Shown here: piece by piece, positions 61,969-64,000 of the stretch
Numbering within the stretch: the stretch's first letter is position 1
Layout: the number at the start of each line of letters is the position of its first letter
NCBI RefSeq assembly: GCF_029338355.1
Contig: NZ_CP119802.1
Location: 806,001-870,000, forward strand
DNA length: 64,000 bases
Reading direction: 5' to 3'
From: Halosegnis marinus
GTDB taxonomy: Archaea; Halobacteriota; Halobacteria; Halobacteriales; Haloarculaceae
Translations under genes and position numbers: made by a program
Notes under the pieces: generated by a model
The model's database searches: none
What the model saw: the letters and a program-made list of their open reading frames with translations, nothing else
Told to the model about the DNA's origin: nothing

Positions 61969-63378
61969 CTACACGCGGTCGCGCAGCACCTTCGCCGCGA
62001 CGAGTATCGGGTCCCACACGGGCGAGAACGGCGGCGCGTACGCGAGGTCGAGCCGTTCCATTTCGGCGACGGTCGTGTCGGACCCGAGGGCCGTCGCGAC
62101 GGTGTCGATGCGTTTCGCCGCGCGGTCGCGCCCGACGACGCTCGCGCCCAGCACGCGCCCGGTGCCGCGGTCCGCCGTCAGCGTCACCGTCGTCTCCTCG
62201 GCCCCCGGGTAGTAGCCCGAGCGCGACCCCGCGGTGATGGTCTCGGAGACGGGGTCGAACCCCGCCTCGCGCGCCGCCGACTCGGAGACGAACCCGGTGC
62301 GACCCGCGCCGAGGTCGAACGCCTTCACCACCGCGGTGCCCGCCACGCCGCCGACGGGCGTCGGGTCGCCCCCGAGCGTGGCCCCGATGGCCCGGCCCGC
62401 CCGGTTCGCGGTGAGGCCGAGCGGCACCCACGTCGCCTCGCCGCTCACGACGTGGCGCGACTCGGCGCAGTCGCCCGCGGCGTAGACGCCCTCGACGCTC
62501 GTCCGGCCGTAGCGGTCCACGGCGACGGCCCCCGACGGCCCGAGGTCGGCGCCCGCGTCCTCCGCGAGCGCGGTGTTGGGCGCGATGCCGACGCCGACTA
62601 TCGCCGCGCCCGCGTCGAGAGCGCCGCCCTCGAAGGCGACGCGCTCGACGCGCCCCTCGCCCTCGATTGCCTCGACGGCGGTGTCCGTGTGGACGGTCAC
62701 CCCCTGCGCGGCGAGTTCGTCCGCGACGGCCTCGCCGACCGCCGCCCCGAACCCGCCGAGGAGGTGGCTCCCGCGCTGGAGGACGTGGACGTCGATGCCG
62801 TGGGCCGCGAGGGCTTCGGCCATCTCGACGCCGACGTAGCCGCCCCCGATGACCGCCGCCGTCTCCGGGGGGTCGGCGTCGGCGTGTCGCCGGAACTCGT
62901 CGGGCGACATCGGCCCGAGCGCGGCCGTCTCGGGGTCGAAGCCGTCGTCGACGAACGCGCGGATGGCGGTCGCGTCGGGCAGCCCGTGGAGCGTGAACGC
63001 GCCGAACAGGTCCGCCCCCTCGATCGGGTCCGAGCGGGCGCGCGCCCCGGTCCCGAGCAGGACGTCGCCGTACGGCTGTTCGACCCGGCCCGCGGGCCCC
63101 TCCGCGACGACGACGCGGTCCTCGGGGTCGACCGCGACGACCTCGTGCTCGCGCCGGAGGTCGATGTCCCGTTCCGCGACCTCGTCGGGCGACAGCGAGA
63201 CGAGGTCGGTGAGCGAGTCCACCTCGCCCTTCACGTAGTACGGCGTGCCGCAGTGCGCGTACGACACCCACCGGCCCTTCTCGAAGACGACGACCTCGCG
63301 GTCGGGCGCCTCCCGCTTGAGTTTGCTCGCGGCGCTGAGGCCGGCGGCGTCACCGCCGACGACGACGAACGGGTCCAT
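61969..63378 (-). CDS. CoA-disulfide-reductase-like FAD/NAD(P) oxidoreductase
   Basis: The protein is 469 residues. The FAD site is VVVGGDAAGLSAAS. The redox-active cysteine is C43 in YAHCGTPYYV, the single-Cys arrangement of CoA disulfide reductase, NADH oxidase and related enzymes. A second NAD(P) site reads AAVIGGGYVGVEMAEAL, VEGVYAAGDCAES is the second FAD motif, and the C-terminal dimer domain follows (VTLTADRGTGRVLGASVVG). It may keep low-molecular-weight thiols reduced or use O2. ATG 63376-63378 begins the first motif. Confidence 0.9.
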   Translation of the reverse strand: MDPFVVVGGDAAGLSAASKLKREAPDREVVVFEKGRWVSYAHCGTPYYVKGEVDSLTDLVSLSPDEVAERDIDLRREHEVVAVDPEDRVVVAEGPAGRVEQPYGDVLLGTGARARSDPIEGADLFGAFTLHGLPDATAIRAFVDDGFDPETAALGPMSPDEFRRHADADPPETAAVIGGGYVGVEMAEALAAHGIDVHVLQRGSHLLGGFGAAVGEAVADELAAQGVTVHTDTAVEAIEGEGRVERVAFEGGALDAGAAIVGVGIAPNTALAEDAGADLGPSGAVAVDRYGRTSVEGVYAAGDCAESRHVVSGEATWVPLGLTANRAGRAIGATLGGDPTPVGGVAGTAVVKAFDLGAGRTGFVSESAAREAGFDPVSETITAGSRSGYYPGAEETTVTLTADRGTGRVLGASVVGRDRAAKRIDTVATALGSDTTVAEMERLDLAYAPPFSPVWDPILVAAKVLRDRV

Positions 63379-63463
63379 GTGTCCGGGTCGCGGGCGGGGG
63401 GCAAAAGCGTGGGGCGGCTCGCGGGGCGCAAAGGGTTTCCGTCGCGGGGGAGCGTCGCGTCGT

Positions 63464-64000
63464 ATGGACGTCCTCGTTACACACCGGAACCAGGGGCCGA
63501 CGGTGCGGGACAGTATCCGCGACCTCCTCCGATACAAGGCCCCGGACGACCGTATCATCGTTGTCGATGCGAACTCGTCGGACGGGTCGCTGGACACGCT
63601 CGAACGGTTGTCGGTTAACGAGGGGATCGTCCTCAAACACGTTCCCGGGGCCTCGCGCGGTCGCGGCCGACAGTCGGCGTTCGAAGCGGGCGACAACGAC
63701 ATCGTCGCGGCCCACATCGACATGGACGCGAGCTACTCGGCCGGACTGTTCGAAGCCGCGGAGTACTATCGGGAGCTCCGACGAACGCACGACCCCGGAC
63801 TCGTGCTGTTCCACGGCGGGATGATCGCCGATCGCTCGGTCGTCGCCGATGCCGGTGGATGGCGAGACCTCGACGTCCACGAGGACAAGGACCTCTGGGT
63901 GAGAGCCGACGCCGACGCCCCGGTGTACCGGCTCCCCGTCTCGGTCGTCGACGCGCACCACAACTTCGAGTGGGACTCGTGGCGATACCGACAGCGACGG
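63464..64000 (+). CDS. Family 2 glycosyltransferase, partial (runs off the right edge)
   Basis: About 179 residues are visible with no stop. MDVLVTHRNQGPTVRDSIRDLL is the GT-A opening, DANSSDGS at 35-42 takes the place of the DDGSTDGS loop, HIDMDAS at 85-91 carries the D-x-D-type metal site, and HEDKDLW at 140-146 resembles the ED-x-D-L motif. It would transfer a sugar from a nucleotide donor, probably for surface glycans or lipid-linked sugars. Third codon positions show more A and T than in neighbouring genes, hinting at recent transfer or a different expression class. Confidence 0.8.
   Translation, partial: MDVLVTHRNQGPTVRDSIRDLLRYKAPDDRIIVVDANSSDGSLDTLERLSVNEGIVLKHVPGASRGRGRQSAFEAGDNDIVAAHIDMDASYSAGLFEAAEYYRELRRTHDPGLVLFHGGMIADRSVVADAGGWRDLDVHEDKDLWVRADADAPVYRLPVSVVDAHHNFEWDSWRYRQRR

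Overview
The window is a piece of a haloarchaeal (class Halobacteria) chromosome. The DNA is visibly very GC-rich and the predicted proteins are rich in Asp and Glu. Many genes have an archaeal TATA-like element about 25 to 30 bases before the start codon, which implies leaderless transcripts. Lineage markers include RLI/ABCE1, the F420 ligase CofE, a geranylgeranyl-reductase-type flavoprotein, a Bat-type HTH regulator, twin-arginine signal peptides and PGF-CTERM-like surface anchors. I see no rRNA or intact tRNA gene, CRISPR array, insertion sequence or prophage. Most of the window reads as core chromosome; only the last gene looks compositionally different.

Layout. 1-9 kb: a PrsW-type protease (cut by the window edge), a small conserved protein overlapping FAU-1, two surface or secreted proteins (LVIVD-repeat and 5'-nucleotidase), then AIM24, SDR, LURP-one-like and rhodanese proteins. 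9-12 kb: uvrA. 12-16.5 kb: a membrane-tethered winged-helix protein with a BNR-repeat protein, a GGR-type flavoprotein, an AAC(3)-like acetyltransferase and cofE. 16.8-25 kb: aconitase, rimI, a Nudix hydrolase, two small haloarchaeal conserved proteins (one with a zinc finger and a His-rich tract), SIMPL and DUF389-type membrane proteins, a formyl-THF cyclo-ligase-like protein and engB. 25-33.6 kb: DUF4112, PHP phosphoesterase, RLI with an EMC6-like protein, a winged-helix protein, a surface protein, a PIN-ATPase-KH protein and riboflavin synthase. 33.7-38.5 kb: MATE exporter, small proteins, an HExxH membrane protein and a UvrD/Rep helicase. 38.6-45 kb: a seven-gene plus-strand run (winged helix, YgfZ/GcvT, UspA, MinD/ParA ATPase, an overlapping partner of unknown function, Bat-type HTH, malic enzyme with a phosphotransacetylase domain).

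45-64 kb is richer in surface, sensory and accessory genes. It holds a 1156-residue beta-helix surface protein with a Thr-Pro stalk, a FilR1-like regulator, a tiny zinc ribbon, a Tat-exported shell protein with a von Willebrand A domain inserted in it, a CBS protein whose C-terminal region carries a HEPN-type RxxxxH motif, a GAF-PAS histidine kinase, Rieske and alcohol dehydrogenase genes, a Tat beta-helix lipoprotein, an S9 peptidase, SdpI-like and HTTM membrane proteins, a CoA-disulfide-reductase-like enzyme, and the start of a family 2 glycosyltransferase at the right edge.

I did not find one clearly defined new multi-gene system. The best leads are the CBS plus RxxxxH protein (51796-52641), the von Willebrand A insertion (50066-50596), the membrane-tethered winged-helix protein with its downstream beta-propeller-like partner (12191-13793), the MinD-like ATPase with its overlapping partner (40618-41906), and paired hairpins between aconitase and rimI (18903-18973).
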